Shown: positions 8,273 to 16,822, numbered from the stretch's first letter. The stretch: DNA of 23,573 nt from Gammaproteobacteria bacterium (GCA_012965075.1 DTSY01000039.1:1-23573), one strand, 5' to 3'. Program-made: numbers and translations. The notes: generated by a model from the sequence alone, not told the origin.

Positions 8273-9679
8273 ATGACAGAAACTTACGCAGATCATCCTT
8301 ATCTACAAGGTAACTACGCTCCTTTAAGAATGGAAAGTGACCTCAACGACTTAATTGTTGAAGGAGAAATTCCTAAAGACCTGTATGGAAGTTATTATAG
8401 AAATGGTCCTGATCCACAATTTCCACCTATGGGTGGTAATTATCATTGGTTTGGAGGAGATGGAATGATTCATGCTTTCCATTTTGAAAATGGGAAAGTT
8501 TCCTATAAAAATAGATGGATACAAACATCAAAGTGGAAGCAAGAAAGGAAAGCAGGAAAATCTCTTGTTAATCTACTAAACCCCATGGAACCTGACCCCC
8601 TTTGGAATCCTGAAGGAGAAGATGGAACCGCAAACACAAGTATCATTTTTCATGGAGATAAACTTCTTGCTCTAGAAGAAGGCCATCCTCCTTTTGAGAT
8701 CGATCCATTTACTCTGAAATCAATAGGATCACATAACTATGAAGGCAAATTGCTTTCACCAATGACTGCACATCCCAAGATAGACCCACTGACTGGAGAA
8801 ATGTTTGCATTCAGTTATGGTTTTGGTGACAACAAGATGACTTATTTTGTAGTAGACGCTGATGGAAAGCTAACCCATTACTCTGAATTTACGACCCCTT
8901 ACTCCAGTATGGTGCATGATTTTATTGTCACTTCCCAGCATGTAATTTTTCCGGTCTTCCCGCTTGTTATAGATTTAGAACAAGCAATGATGGGTAATGC
9001 ACCGATTGCATGGGATGGCAAAAGACCTAGTTATATAGGAATCATGCCAAGAGATGGTTCTGTGGAAGACATAAAATGGATAGAAGATGATCCTTGTTAT
9101 GTATTCCACGCAATGAATGCATATACTGAGGGAGACAAAATTGTAGCCGATATGATGCAATTTGAAGAAGCACCTTTATTTCCTCATGTAGACGGTTCAG
9201 CTCCAGACCCTAAAAAAGCTGAAGCTAGACTAAATAGATGGGAAATTGATCTATCCTCTAATTCAGGAAAAATTAGTAAAAACTTTTTGGATGATGACCT
9301 CGGAGAATTTCCTAGGTTAGACGAAAGATTTAGCATGCTTAATTACAGGCATGGATTTTATGCTTCTAGAATTGGTGATCCATCAGGAATTAGTTGGAAT
9401 GCTATTGCTCATCATGACCATCGGACTGGAAATAAAAAGTTTTTTGTCGTAGACAAGGAAGATGAAGTAGGGGAACCAATTTTTGTTCCGACTTCTGGGG
9501 ATGCTGAAGAAGGAAATGGATTTTTAATTACATTGGCATATAAAGGAAAGGAAAACAGATCTGACTTACTTATATTTAATGCAATGGATGTGGAATCTGG
9601 ACCTATAGCTACTGCACATTTGCCCCATAGAGTGCCTTATGGATTCCATGGAAATTGGCGACAAGGAGAACAAACTTAA
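8273..9679 (+). CDS. Carotenoid oxygenase (RPE65/CCD family) non-haem iron dioxygenase
   Basis: Family members cleave an alkene double bond of carotenoids, apocarotenoids or stilbenes with O2 to give carbonyl products. It has 468 residues, typical for bacterial members. All four iron-binding histidines are visible: His167 (TAHPK), His215 (VHDF), His279 (VFHAMNA) and His459 (YGFHGNW). The N-terminal PLYGSYYRNGP-like block and FGGDGMIHAF (60-69) are family hallmarks. From memory, lignostilbene dioxygenases carry a lysine in an ALKE motif; here it is ALEE (133-136), and the tyrosine of their NRY block is Trp82. A 4-hydroxystilbene substrate is therefore less likely than an apocarotenoid or other alkene. 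It is not the Blh retinal-forming enzyme, which is an unrelated membrane protein. It is followed after 2 bases by an enone reductase. Confidence 0.92.
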   Translation: MTETYADHPYLQGNYAPLRMESDLNDLIVEGEIPKDLYGSYYRNGPDPQFPPMGGNYHWFGGDGMIHAFHFENGKVSYKNRWIQTSKWKQERKAGKSLVNLLNPMEPDPLWNPEGEDGTANTSIIFHGDKLLALEEGHPPFEIDPFTLKSIGSHNYEGKLLSPMTAHPKIDPLTGEMFAFSYGFGDNKMTYFVVDADGKLTHYSEFTTPYSSMVHDFIVTSQHVIFPVFPLVIDLEQAMMGNAPIAWDGKRPSYIGIMPRDGSVEDIKWIEDDPCYVFHAMNAYTEGDKIVADMMQFEEAPLFPHVDGSAPDPKKAEARLNRWEIDLSSNSGKISKNFLDDDLGEFPRLDERFSMLNYRHGFYASRIGDPSGISWNAIAHHDHRTGNKKFFVVDKEDEVGEPIFVPTSGDAEEGNGFLITLAYKGKENRSDLLIFNAMDVESGPIATAHLPHRVPYGFHGNWRQGEQT

Positions 9680-9681
9680 TC

Positions 9682-10713
9682 ATGACTAGGAAGAACTTAA
9701 AAAACAGGCGATGGGTTTTAAATACAAGGCCCCAAGGAATGGTTAGCAAGGAGAACTTCAAGTTTGAAGAATCAGAAGTAGAAGAAGTTAACGAGAACCA
9801 AATGTTATTAAAAAATTTGTATTTTGGTTTTGATCCTACACAAAGGGGTTGGCTAAATGATATGAAGAGTTACATGCCCCCTGTCCAAATTGGAGAAGTA
9901 ATGCGTTCAAGCACTATTTCCCAAGTAATTGAATCTAATATTCCTGATTTTAAAGAAGGTGATATTGTGCAAGGAAGTTTTGGATGGCAGGAGTTTGCTA
10001 TAACTGACGGCAAAGCGGGGTTCATGAACGCCTCCAAAATTCCTGACAACATACCTCCAACGTCCTCTCTAAGTGTTTATGGAGTCACAGGATTAACTGC
10101 CTATTTCGGTCTGCTCGATGTAGGAGGACCTAAGGAGGGTGATACAGTAGTTATTTCTGGAGCAGCAGGAGCTACAGGCTCTATAGCTGGACAAATAGCT
10201 AAAATAAAAGGATGTCGGGTAATCGGTATAGCCGGAGGGACAAAGAAATGTAATTGGCTTACGGAAGAAGCTAATTTTGACGCCGCCATAGATTATAAGA
10301 GTGCAAACTTAGGAGAAACCTTAAGAGAACTCTGCCCTAATGGAATTGATGTTGTATTTGATAACGTTGGAGGAGAATTTTTAGACGTAGCTTTAACTTT
10401 GATAAATATGAATGCAAGAATAGTCCTGTGTGGCGCTATCTCAACGTACAACAATGAAAAGCCTTCTCCTGGACCATCTAACTATATGTCCCTGGTAATA
10501 ATGAGAGCAAGAATGGAAGGGTTTATAGTTCTGGATTACTTGGACAGATTCCCTGAAGCAATAAAGAGCCTTAGTAAATGGGTCGAAGAAGGAAAAATAA
10601 CCTATCTGGAAGATATTCAAGAGGGGATAGAGAATGCGCCTGATACTCTAGTAAGATTATTTACTGGACAAAATTTCGGTAAGCAACTGCTTAAAATTGC
10701 AGAAGCAGATTAA
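9682..10713 (+). CDS. CurA/LTB4-dehydrogenase-like NADPH-dependent enone reductase (zinc-free MDR)
   Basis: Medium-chain dehydrogenase/reductase of the curcumin reductase, prostaglandin reductase and leukotriene B4 dehydrogenase group, which reduces the C=C bond of alpha,beta-unsaturated carbonyls with NADPH. It is 343 residues from the ATG at 9682. Family marks are NRRWVLNTRPQG near the N terminus, FDPTQRGWLND, YGVTGLTAYFGLLDVG and the Rossmann segment VVISGAAGATGSIAGQIAK, followed by VFDNVGGEFLD. No zinc-ligand pattern of classical alcohol dehydrogenases is seen. The frame is open back to a TTG at 9655 inside the oxygenase gene, but homologues start near NRRW, so the ATG is chosen; AAGGAG lies 13 bases upstream. 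The 2-base gap to the oxygenase gene suggests the reductase acts on its cleavage product. Confidence 0.88.
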   Translation: MTRKNLKNRRWVLNTRPQGMVSKENFKFEESEVEEVNENQMLLKNLYFGFDPTQRGWLNDMKSYMPPVQIGEVMRSSTISQVIESNIPDFKEGDIVQGSFGWQEFAITDGKAGFMNASKIPDNIPPTSSLSVYGVTGLTAYFGLLDVGGPKEGDTVVISGAAGATGSIAGQIAKIKGCRVIGIAGGTKKCNWLTEEANFDAAIDYKSANLGETLRELCPNGIDVVFDNVGGEFLDVALTLINMNARIVLCGAISTYNNEKPSPGPSNYMSLVIMRARMEGFIVLDYLDRFPEAIKSLSKWVEEGKITYLEDIQEGIENAPDTLVRLFTGQNFGKQLLKIAEAD

Positions 10714-10718
10714 AGAGG

Positions 10719-11327
10719 CTAACCTCCAAGTTGTTTGACTATTTTATTTAGATGATCAAACCTGTCCACATTGGATTGAAATTCAAGTATGTTCTGTCTT
10801 TCTGGAGACGTTAGTGGCAATAGGCTAGCAAGGTTGTAAGCTACACTTGAAGAGTTTTTAAAATTTATAGCTAATTCAAGTTTTTTTATTTCAGGGTGGT
10901 TGGAAATTTCTTTAAGTATTCGCCAGATATTTTCATACTGAGGCTCTAGGGTTATAGACTCTTCCTCTTCGGGTTGCTCAATTGAATCACCCATTATTAG
11001 TCCATCTTCTTGTTTTCTTCTATCAATGATTTTAACCCTATACCGACCCTGAACGGTTATTCCTAAGAGACCGTTTTCGAGTTGATTAAAGTCAACAATT
11101 TCAACATAAGTCCCTATTGGAGAGTGGTCGGGTAGCTTAGATGAACCTGTCTCGTTAAGACCTCGTAGAAGAACAACACAAAAGCCTGTTTCTTGACTCA
11201 TACAACTCTTCACCATATCCAAGTATCTTGGTTCAAAGATTTGTAAAGGTAAATATCCTCCAGGCAGGACATTGACTGTCAGAGGAAAAATAGGAAGTTC
11301 TTTCGATAAATTAGTTTCTATTGGCAT
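10719..11327 (-). CDS. LON N-terminal substrate-binding domain protein
   Basis: A stand-alone LON substrate-binding domain (PF02190 type) without the AAA+ ATPase or protease domain. It is 202 residues from the ATG at 11327. The domain begins with ELPIFPLTVNVLPGGYLPLQIFEPRYLDMV, which matches the Lon N-terminal start, and continues through PIGTYVEIVDF and a GRYRVKI strand; the C-terminal part (from about residue 120) is helical. Its role is unknown: Lon-independent members may bind misfolded or hydrophobic substrates. A TTG at 11381 also opens the frame, but ATG 11327 has GAAGAG just upstream and overlaps the dipeptidase stop by 17 bases. It ends 5 bases from the convergent reductase gene. Confidence 0.86.
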   Translation of the reverse strand: MPIETNLSKELPIFPLTVNVLPGGYLPLQIFEPRYLDMVKSCMSQETGFCVVLLRGLNETGSSKLPDHSPIGTYVEIVDFNQLENGLLGITVQGRYRVKIIDRRKQEDGLIMGDSIEQPEEEESITLEPQYENIWRILKEISNHPEIKKLELAINFKNSSSVAYNLASLLPLTSPERQNILEFQSNVDRFDHLNKIVKQLGG

Positions 11328-12513
11328 ACTCTTCAACTTCTTTCCAGACTCTAATGAGATTACCTCCAAGGATCTTGTCAATATCTTCTCGACTATAGCC
11401 CCTTTCTAAAAAACCTTCTATTAGACTTGGGTAACTAGAAACATCCTTTAAACCTATGGGCAGTGTATCCCCCACTCCATCGTAATCTGAACCAATCCCC
11501 ACATGATCAACTCCAACTAAATTTACAACTCTGTCAAAATGACCTAGGACTTCATCAAGAGTGGCATAGGGATATTTATTTTTTGAAAAAAACTCTTTTC
11601 TAGCTTCGTTGATTACTTCTTCGGAAACGCCACTTCTATTTTGACCAAATTTTAATTCTAAAAAATTGTTCATTTGATCCATATAGTCTCTTGGTCTTTG
11701 ACTAATAAAACTGCTACCGAAATTAATTTGTAAGACGCCACCCTTTTCAGCTAATTTATTGAGCATGGCATCATCTACGTTTCTTTCAAAACCAGGGGTA
11801 AAGTGCCTCAAAGAAGAGTGGCTTGCTATAACTGGTACCTGGCTTAATTCTATTGCTTGGTAAAAAGCTTCATCGTTTACATGAGAAATATCTATCATGA
11901 TTCCTACCCTATTCATCTCTTCAATTAGGGTTTTACCAAATTCACTCAACCCATGCCATTGGATATTTTCATCGTAAGAAGAATCACTAATATGGTTAGT
12001 TTTTGAATGAGTCAAAGTTATATAACGTATACCTCGATCATAGTAATACTCAACTCTAGAAAGATCGCCTTGAATGGGAGCTCCATTTTCCATACCCAGT
12101 GCTATGCCAACTTTATTTTTATTTGTTAATGAACTTAGGTCATCTACAGACTTAATTAACAAGAACTTCTCCGGGTGAAGAGTAACTACGTCTTCGACCA
12201 TGTCTATTAAGTCATTTGCCATCTTATGAGAAGTTCCGTCTTCCTCAGTGCTCGCTGGTAAGTATATTGAAAAGAAGGGAACATTAAGCCCCCCTTTCCT
12301 CGCTCGAATAAAATCAAAATCTCCATTGGTAGGGCCTGATATGTCATCAATCTCTAAACCTTCTAGGTGCTGACTCCATAAACGATATGGAACATCTATA
12401 TGGGAGTCTAATATCAACGAATCTTGAGCTATTTCATCGGCGTTCACACTAATTTTGCTTTCCGAGCAAGACTGTAAGATAAGAAACAAAAAAATTACAA
12501 AGAGATGCTTCAT
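11311..12513 (-). CDS. Membrane dipeptidase, M19 (renal dipeptidase) family, putative lipoprotein
   Basis: Zinc metallopeptidase that hydrolyses dipeptides, including D-residue-containing ones. It has 400 residues. A short signal sequence ends in LQSC with Cys16 as the likely lipidated residue, so it is probably a periplasm-facing lipoprotein. M19 metal ligands are visible: His38 and Asp40 (DSHID), Glu142 (GMENG), His211 (DISHVND) and His232 (ASHSS), with the late GIGSDYDG block. It starts 4 bases after the mpl stop, and its 3' end overlaps the LON-domain gene. Pairing with Mpl suggests turnover of peptidoglycan-derived peptides, which is inference from context. Confidence 0.93.
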   Translation of the reverse strand: MKHLFVIFLFLILQSCSESKISVNADEIAQDSLILDSHIDVPYRLWSQHLEGLEIDDISGPTNGDFDFIRARKGGLNVPFFSIYLPASTEEDGTSHKMANDLIDMVEDVVTLHPEKFLLIKSVDDLSSLTNKNKVGIALGMENGAPIQGDLSRVEYYYDRGIRYITLTHSKTNHISDSSYDENIQWHGLSEFGKTLIEEMNRVGIMIDISHVNDEAFYQAIELSQVPVIASHSSLRHFTPGFERNVDDAMLNKLAEKGGVLQINFGSSFISQRPRDYMDQMNNFLELKFGQNRSGVSEEVINEARKEFFSKNKYPYATLDEVLGHFDRVVNLVGVDHVGIGSDYDGVGDTLPIGLKDVSSYPSLIEGFLERGYSREDIDKILGGNLIRVWKEVEEYANRN

Positions 12514-12517
12514 ATAG

Positions 12518-13870
12518 TTATAGTTTAGAGTTCAGAAGATCTACTAATCCATCAAAACTTCCATTTGACATCATAATAATTACGTCATTATCTTTAATAA
12601 TAGAATTCTTAAGTTCATCAGAGAAAGAGTCTACTGAATCTATGACATAATTTTTTTCAGGCGATTTATTAACTAAGTTATTCAGTTGATCTTTATCGGC
12701 TCCCTTCCAAAAAACTAGATCTGCTTCGCTAGTTGCGCCCGTAAGATTTTTGTCATGTAAGCCAGATTTCATAGTATTTGATCTTATTTCAATCAAAGCA
12801 ATTATCCTATTATCTAGGTATCGAGATCTTAAACCCTTCAAAGTTTCCTGGATTGCCGTTGGATGATGAGCAAAATCGTCAAATAATTTTAGGTCCTTTC
12901 TATCTATGATTGTATCTAGTCTTCTCTTAACTCCGGAAAAGCTTTCTAAGCTCTTAGCTGAGTCTGATAACGATAGATTAAAATGTTGAAGCGCTAATAG
13001 AGCTGTGATTGCGTTTCTTGCGTTGTGCTCGCCCAACAAGTTCCAGTTTATTTCCGCAACCTTTTTGTTTATAGAAAATCTAACTGAAGAATGGTCCTTT
13101 TTTATGGCTTCAAAGTAATTTGAACTATTTCCTTCAACACCGAATTCAACTTCTTTACTCCACACCCCTAAATCCAAGACTTCCCTAATATTCTTGTCGT
13201 CTCCAGGAAATACTATGCAGTCTTCTGAAGACATTGTTCTAATTAAATTATGAAATTGTTTTTGAATTTCCGGTAAATTTGAATATATGTCTGCGTGATC
13301 AAATTCCAAATTATTAATTATTAAAACTTCTGGATTGTAGTGAATTAGTTTTGCTCTTTTATCAAAAAAAGCTGTGTCATATTCATCTGCTTCAATTACA
13401 AATATTTCATCTTTGCCTAATTTAGCAGAAACCGAAAAATCTTTGGGTTTCCCAGCAATTAAAAAGCCCGGATCCATACCCAAATTCACAAGTATCCAGG
13501 TCAGCATCGCTGTGGTAGATGTCTTACCATGAGTTCCAGACACAGCGATAACTCTTCGATTCTTAAGTACATTCTCTGATAACCATGCTGGACCTGACGT
13601 ATGAGGTAGCTTGGAATCCAAAATGTGTTCGATAGACTCATTTCCCCTGGAAATCACATTACCTATCAAATAGAGCTCAGCTTCAGGGAGGTCTTTCTTG
13701 TTATAACCCTTAATTACTTTGATGTTCTGTTCTTTAAGAAGGTCTGACATAGGTGGGTAAACATTTTCATCACAGCCCGAAACTTCAAACCCTAATTCCC
13801 GTGCAAGCAAAGCCAGTCCGCCCATAAAGGTTCCACATATGCCCAATATATGAATTTTTTTCACTGTCAT
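12518..13870 (-). CDS. mpl: UDP-MurNAc:L-Ala-gamma-D-Glu-meso-DAP ligase (murein tripeptide ligase)
   Basis: Cytoplasmic ATP-dependent ligase that attaches recycled tripeptide directly to UDP-MurNAc, bypassing MurC, MurD and MurE. It has 450 residues (E. coli 457). The N-terminal HILGICGTFMGGLALLA (7-23) distinguishes Mpl from MurC, whose motif is HFxGIGGxGM. The ATP loop is GTHGKTSTT (112-120), followed by VIEADEYDTAFFD and, further on, HNARNA. A perfect TATAAT ends 6 bases before its ATG with no Shine-Dalgarno at normal distance (AAAGGAG lies 17 bases off, upstream of the -10), so the mRNA may start at the AUG. It leads a three-gene operon with the dipeptidase and the LON-domain protein. 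Confidence 0.96.
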   Translation of the reverse strand: MTVKKIHILGICGTFMGGLALLARELGFEVSGCDENVYPPMSDLLKEQNIKVIKGYNKKDLPEAELYLIGNVISRGNESIEHILDSKLPHTSGPAWLSENVLKNRRVIAVSGTHGKTSTTAMLTWILVNLGMDPGFLIAGKPKDFSVSAKLGKDEIFVIEADEYDTAFFDKRAKLIHYNPEVLIINNLEFDHADIYSNLPEIQKQFHNLIRTMSSEDCIVFPGDDKNIREVLDLGVWSKEVEFGVEGNSSNYFEAIKKDHSSVRFSINKKVAEINWNLLGEHNARNAITALLALQHFNLSLSDSAKSLESFSGVKRRLDTIIDRKDLKLFDDFAHHPTAIQETLKGLRSRYLDNRIIALIEIRSNTMKSGLHDKNLTGATSEADLVFWKGADKDQLNNLVNKSPEKNYVIDSVDSFSDELKNSIIKDNDVIIMMSNGSFDGLVDLLNSKL

Positions 13871-13876
13871 ATTTTA

Positions 13877-13882
13877 ATTATA
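13877..13882 (-). promoter_or_regulatory. TATAAT -10 element of mpl, leaderless geometry
   Basis: A perfect TATAAT on the minus strand ends 6 bases before the mpl ATG (13870). With the usual spacing from -7 to +1, transcription would begin at the A of the AUG. No good -35 is visible at 16-18 bases. Confidence 0.5.
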
Positions 13883-13919
13883 CCGATCTCCTTTAATTCC
13901 CTCTTGATCAAGATTTAAG

Positions 13920-13925
13920 TAACAT
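13920..13925 (+). promoter_or_regulatory. Weak -10-like hexamer of the phosphofructokinase gene
   Basis: TAACAT at 13920-13925 ends 7 bases before the ATG at 13933 and keeps the key TAnnnT positions of a -10. There is no Shine-Dalgarno upstream of this start. Weak on its own; reported because the spacing matches the other leading genes. Confidence 0.3.
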
Positions 13926-13932
13926 CGCACCT

Positions 13933-15198
13933 ATGAAGAATAGAAATGTTCTATATGCACAATCGGGTGGAGTTACTTCTGTAATAAATGCAACTGCTGC
14001 AGGTGTTTTAGAAGCTGGACGCAAGTCTAAAAGGATAGGCAAAATTTTTGCTGCAAAAAATGGTATTTTAGGTGCTCTTAACGAAGAGATTATTGATACT
14101 AGCTTTGAATCTGATAAAGAAATATCTAGACTAAAACACACTCCAGGTGGAGTCTTTGGTTCTTGTAGGTACAAGCTTCAAGACCCTAGTAGCAATCAAA
14201 GAGAATACAAAAGGTTATTGGATGTTTTTGTAGCTCACAACATTGGATATTTCTTTTATAACGGTGGAGGTGACTCACAAGACACCGTTAATAAAATTGC
14301 AAACTTTACAAAAGATATGGGATTCCCAATTCAATGTATAGGCATACCTAAGACAGTTGATAATGATATCCCTTTCACAGACAACTGCCCTGGGTTTGGA
14401 TCAGTTGCCAAATACATAGCGATATCAACCAAAGAGGCAGGCCTTGATGTAGCAAGCATGGCTGAAACTTCAACTAAAGTTTTTATACTAGAAGTGATGG
14501 GTAGACATGCAGGTTGGATAGCTGCAGCTGCTGGCTTGGCTCAGGAAAAAGAAGGCGATCCACCCCATTTAATTCTTTTCCCGGAAATAGCCTTTAACAA
14601 GAAAAAGATGATTTCCAAAGTTAGAGCAACAGTGAAAAAGCATGGGTATTGCGTCCTTGTCGTGTCTGAAGGTGCTCGAGATAGTAAGGGTAAATTCTTA
14701 GCTGATACAGGCACAAAAGATGCATTTGGTCATAAACAACTAGGTGGTGTAGCTCCACAAATAGCCTTGATAATAAATTCCTCTTTAGGCTATAAATACC
14801 ATTGGGCAGTATCTGATTATCTCCAAAGATCAGCAAGACACATAGCTTCACAAACTGACCTAGAGCAAGCTTATTCAGTAGGAAAATCTGCTATTGATTT
14901 TGTACTAAAGGGTGAAAATGCTGTTATGCCAATTATCAAAAGGAAGAAAACTAAAAAATACTCTTGGGAAATAGATAAGGTGGCACTCAGTAAGGTTGCA
15001 AATAAGGAAAAGAAAATGCCTAGAAGTTATATAACTAAAGACGGATTTGGTATTACAGAATCATGTAAAAAATACCTTAGACCGCTTATCCAAGGCGAAG
15101 CTTACCCTCCCTATAGAAACGGTATGCCAGTAACAGCTAATCTAAAAAATAAACTCTTAAAGAAAAAATTAAAAGGTTTTAAACTTCCTAAGAAGTAA
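13933..15198 (+). CDS. pfp: Phosphofructokinase, predicted pyrophosphate-dependent
   Basis: Interconverts fructose 6-phosphate and fructose 1,6-bisphosphate. The residue pattern predicts pyrophosphate rather than ATP as phosphoryl donor: NGGGDSQDT (110-118) places Asp114 where ATP enzymes have Gly (GGDGS), and PKTVDND (139-145) places Lys140 where they have Gly (PGTIDND). Catalytic Asp143 and the EVMGRHAGW block are present. The length of 421 residues fits PPi-dependent enzymes and exceeds the 320 of E. coli PfkA. PPi use would make the step reversible and save ATP. It is a single-gene unit, divergent from mpl and ending 11 bases from the convergent oxidoreductase. Donor specificity is inferred from the two residues only. 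Confidence 0.92.
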   Translation: MKNRNVLYAQSGGVTSVINATAAGVLEAGRKSKRIGKIFAAKNGILGALNEEIIDTSFESDKEISRLKHTPGGVFGSCRYKLQDPSSNQREYKRLLDVFVAHNIGYFFYNGGGDSQDTVNKIANFTKDMGFPIQCIGIPKTVDNDIPFTDNCPGFGSVAKYIAISTKEAGLDVASMAETSTKVFILEVMGRHAGWIAAAAGLAQEKEGDPPHLILFPEIAFNKKKMISKVRATVKKHGYCVLVVSEGARDSKGKFLADTGTKDAFGHKQLGGVAPQIALIINSSLGYKYHWAVSDYLQRSARHIASQTDLEQAYSVGKSAIDFVLKGENAVMPIIKRKKTKKYSWEIDKVALSKVANKEKKMPRSYITKDGFGITESCKKYLRPLIQGEAYPPYRNGMPVTANLKNKLLKKKLKGFKLPKK

Positions 15199-15209
15199 AG
15201 AATTTCAAG

Positions 15210-16403
15210 CTATTTTTCCAAAGGACCTTCAAAAAAGATTTCTGCCTTTGACAGCCTTTCTATTAAAGGCAGCCCCAATCCAGAAGCTGGTGTTAAAAGG
15301 CCACCGTAATCCCTTCCCCCAGGCAAATTATCTTCACCATGAATAAGGGTGAGAGCACTTTCACAAACAAACTTAGAAGTTACCCTGTAACCTGGGTCTC
15401 CTTTCCCATGCATTCTGAAAATACTTACCGATCCATCCTCTGCCTCTACGGTATATAAACAATCAAAAAACCCTTTTCGCATTGTTTCCTCGCTGGGCCC
15501 TTCACCAGGTTTAGGTAAGAATCTTCTTACTAACTTTCTAAGAGGAGTGGCAATAATTATCATTGAAAACAGGGTTGCAAAGGACACCAAAAAAGCATTG
15601 AAATATTTTTGATAGAAGGCATGTTCTTGATAAGTAAAATCAACTCCATAAGCTTCCTGTCTAGCTTCTAATAAGGCGGCACTTCTTCTTACTACTCTGG
15701 TATTCATGGCTGCCATAATGAAAGGACCCGTCCATGCATCTATAAATTTATTTTTCTTTATTCTTACTCTGTCAGAACTTAGACCTCTTTGTTCAGGACT
15801 AACAGAATCCTTAGGGTTCAATAAAAATGGGTCTTGCATGTCTTTGCCTAAATTTAGACCCCCCATAGAGAATCCAGTTTCAATAGTTCCTCCGGAAGCT
15901 CCGCCCTGACCTGTATGAAAAGACTCAACTCTCTTTATAGGTTTCTGCAAAACCTTGGCTGCAAAGAAAACCCCTAAATCCGATGGGAGAGAATCATAGC
16001 CACAAGAAGGTATTATTCTCACACCCTTCTCCGCTGCTTCAGAATGATATTTATCTATCATCTCTTTTATCCAAAAGGTTTCACCAGTGATGTCAACGTA
16101 ATGGGTGGAATTCTTGACACAGGAAGCGACTAGATTTGAACCATATCTGTGGAATGGACCAGCTGTAGAAATCACTACTTTGGCTCTTTTGGTAATTTCA
16201 TCTAGAGCCTTCTGATCATCTCCGTGCGCTATTAATTTCTCGACCTGAGCAGAAAACCTTATAGCTACTTGAGATAGTTTAGTTCTATCTCTTCCAGCAA
16301 TCGCCCATTTAATATCTTTGGCATTTTGTGTTAAGTACTTAACACATAGTTTTCCAGTGAATCCAGTTGCCCCATAAAGAACAATATCTAAATCTTTTTC
16401 CAT
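15210..16403 (-). CDS. Saccharopine dehydrogenase-like NAD(P)-binding oxidoreductase (trans-acting enoyl reductase-like)
   Basis: It has 397 residues. The N-terminal Rossmann motif is YGATGFTG (10-17), followed by WAIAGRDRTKL and VVISTAGPFHRYG, typical of the SCCPDH/saccharopine dehydrogenase-like group that includes mycobacterial trans-acting enoyl reductases. A block YVDITGE (102-108) follows. One hydrophobic segment near 269-287 suggests membrane attachment. True saccharopine (lysine pathway) activity is unlikely; homologues act on lipid or polyketide intermediates, or their function is unknown. The ATG at 16403 follows the hotdog thioesterase by 3 bases, so the two are co-transcribed, which fits a role on acyl substrates. 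No Shine-Dalgarno is visible. Confidence 0.86.
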   Translation of the reverse strand: MEKDLDIVLYGATGFTGKLCVKYLTQNAKDIKWAIAGRDRTKLSQVAIRFSAQVEKLIAHGDDQKALDEITKRAKVVISTAGPFHRYGSNLVASCVKNSTHYVDITGETFWIKEMIDKYHSEAAEKGVRIIPSCGYDSLPSDLGVFFAAKVLQKPIKRVESFHTGQGGASGGTIETGFSMGGLNLGKDMQDPFLLNPKDSVSPEQRGLSSDRVRIKKNKFIDAWTGPFIMAAMNTRVVRRSAALLEARQEAYGVDFTYQEHAFYQKYFNAFLVSFATLFSMIIIATPLRKLVRRFLPKPGEGPSEETMRKGFFDCLYTVEAEDGSVSIFRMHGKGDPGYRVTSKFVCESALTLIHGEDNLPGGRDYGGLLTPASGLGLPLIERLSKAEIFFEGPLEK

Positions 16404-16406
16404 GGT

Positions 16407-16814
16407 TTAAAGTATTTTTACAACCCCTCCAAAATTTAAAATTACATCATCACCGACTTTGATATTTCCTTCTGAAAAAGCTAAAGATTTTCCCTTTTTA
16501 GTTACTTTAGCTCTAACTTCTAATAAAGAACCCAAAGGAGCGGGTCTAATAAATTCTGAGTGGAAACTGACAGTTGTAACGGGTCTATCTGAATTTCGCA
16601 TAGCTGAAGTAGCTAAACTAAAGTCAGCTAAAGCCATTAGTAATCCTCCGTGTGCTGAACTGTAACCGTTTAAATTTTCTTCTTTAACATAGAAACCCAA
16701 CACTAACTGATCTTCATCTTCTTTTTTGTAGAAACCTGGACCCAAGCTATCTATATGAGGTTGCGTAATATTAAATGCCTTATACCCCTTTGGAGGTATT
16801 CCTGTTTTACTCAT
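16407..16814 (-). CDS. PaaI-type hotdog-fold acyl-CoA thioesterase
   Basis: Predicted to hydrolyse acyl-CoA thioesters in the cytoplasm. It has 135 residues, the usual size of a single hotdog domain. The signature is GYSSAHGGLLMALADFSLATSAM (50-72), with the HGG turn (55-57) and Asp64 on the hotdog helix, the position of the PaaI catalytic acid. The strand TTVSFHSEFIRPAPLGSLLEV-like block follows. Substrate (aromatic or aliphatic) cannot be read from sequence. A perfect TATAAT ends 8 bases before its ATG with no Shine-Dalgarno. It leads a two-gene operon with the saccharopine dehydrogenase-like gene and is divergent from the esterase gene. Confidence 0.87.
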   Translation of the reverse strand: MSKTGIPPKGYKAFNITQPHIDSLGPGFYKKEDEDQLVLGFYVKEENLNGYSSAHGGLLMALADFSLATSAMRNSDRPVTTVSFHSEFIRPAPLGSLLEVRAKVTKKGKSLAFSEGNIKVGDDVILNFGGVVKIL

Positions 16815-16822
16815 AGAAGTTC

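Noticed and set aside
8273..9679. Retinal-forming enzyme of a proteorhodopsin system
   Set aside because: The protein is a soluble four-histidine carotenoid oxygenase, not the membrane-bound Blh family, and no rhodopsin or carotenoid synthesis genes are in the window.
9655..9681. Upstream TTG start of the enone reductase
   Set aside because: It would add nine residues inside the oxygenase gene; homologues begin near the NRRW block, which the ATG at 9682 supplies.
10715..10726. GAGG-CTAA-CCTC hairpin between two convergent genes as a terminator
   Set aside because: Only a four-base stem and no T run directly after it on either strand.
11328..11381. Upstream TTG start of the LON-domain protein
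   Set aside because: Would overlap the dipeptidase gene by 71 bases; ATG 11327 has a GAAGAG site and begins just before the domain.
13883..13898. AAAGGAG upstream of mpl as its ribosome binding site
   Set aside because: It is 17 bases from the ATG and upstream of the TATAAT, so it would probably not be in the transcript; an in-frame stop blocks an earlier start.
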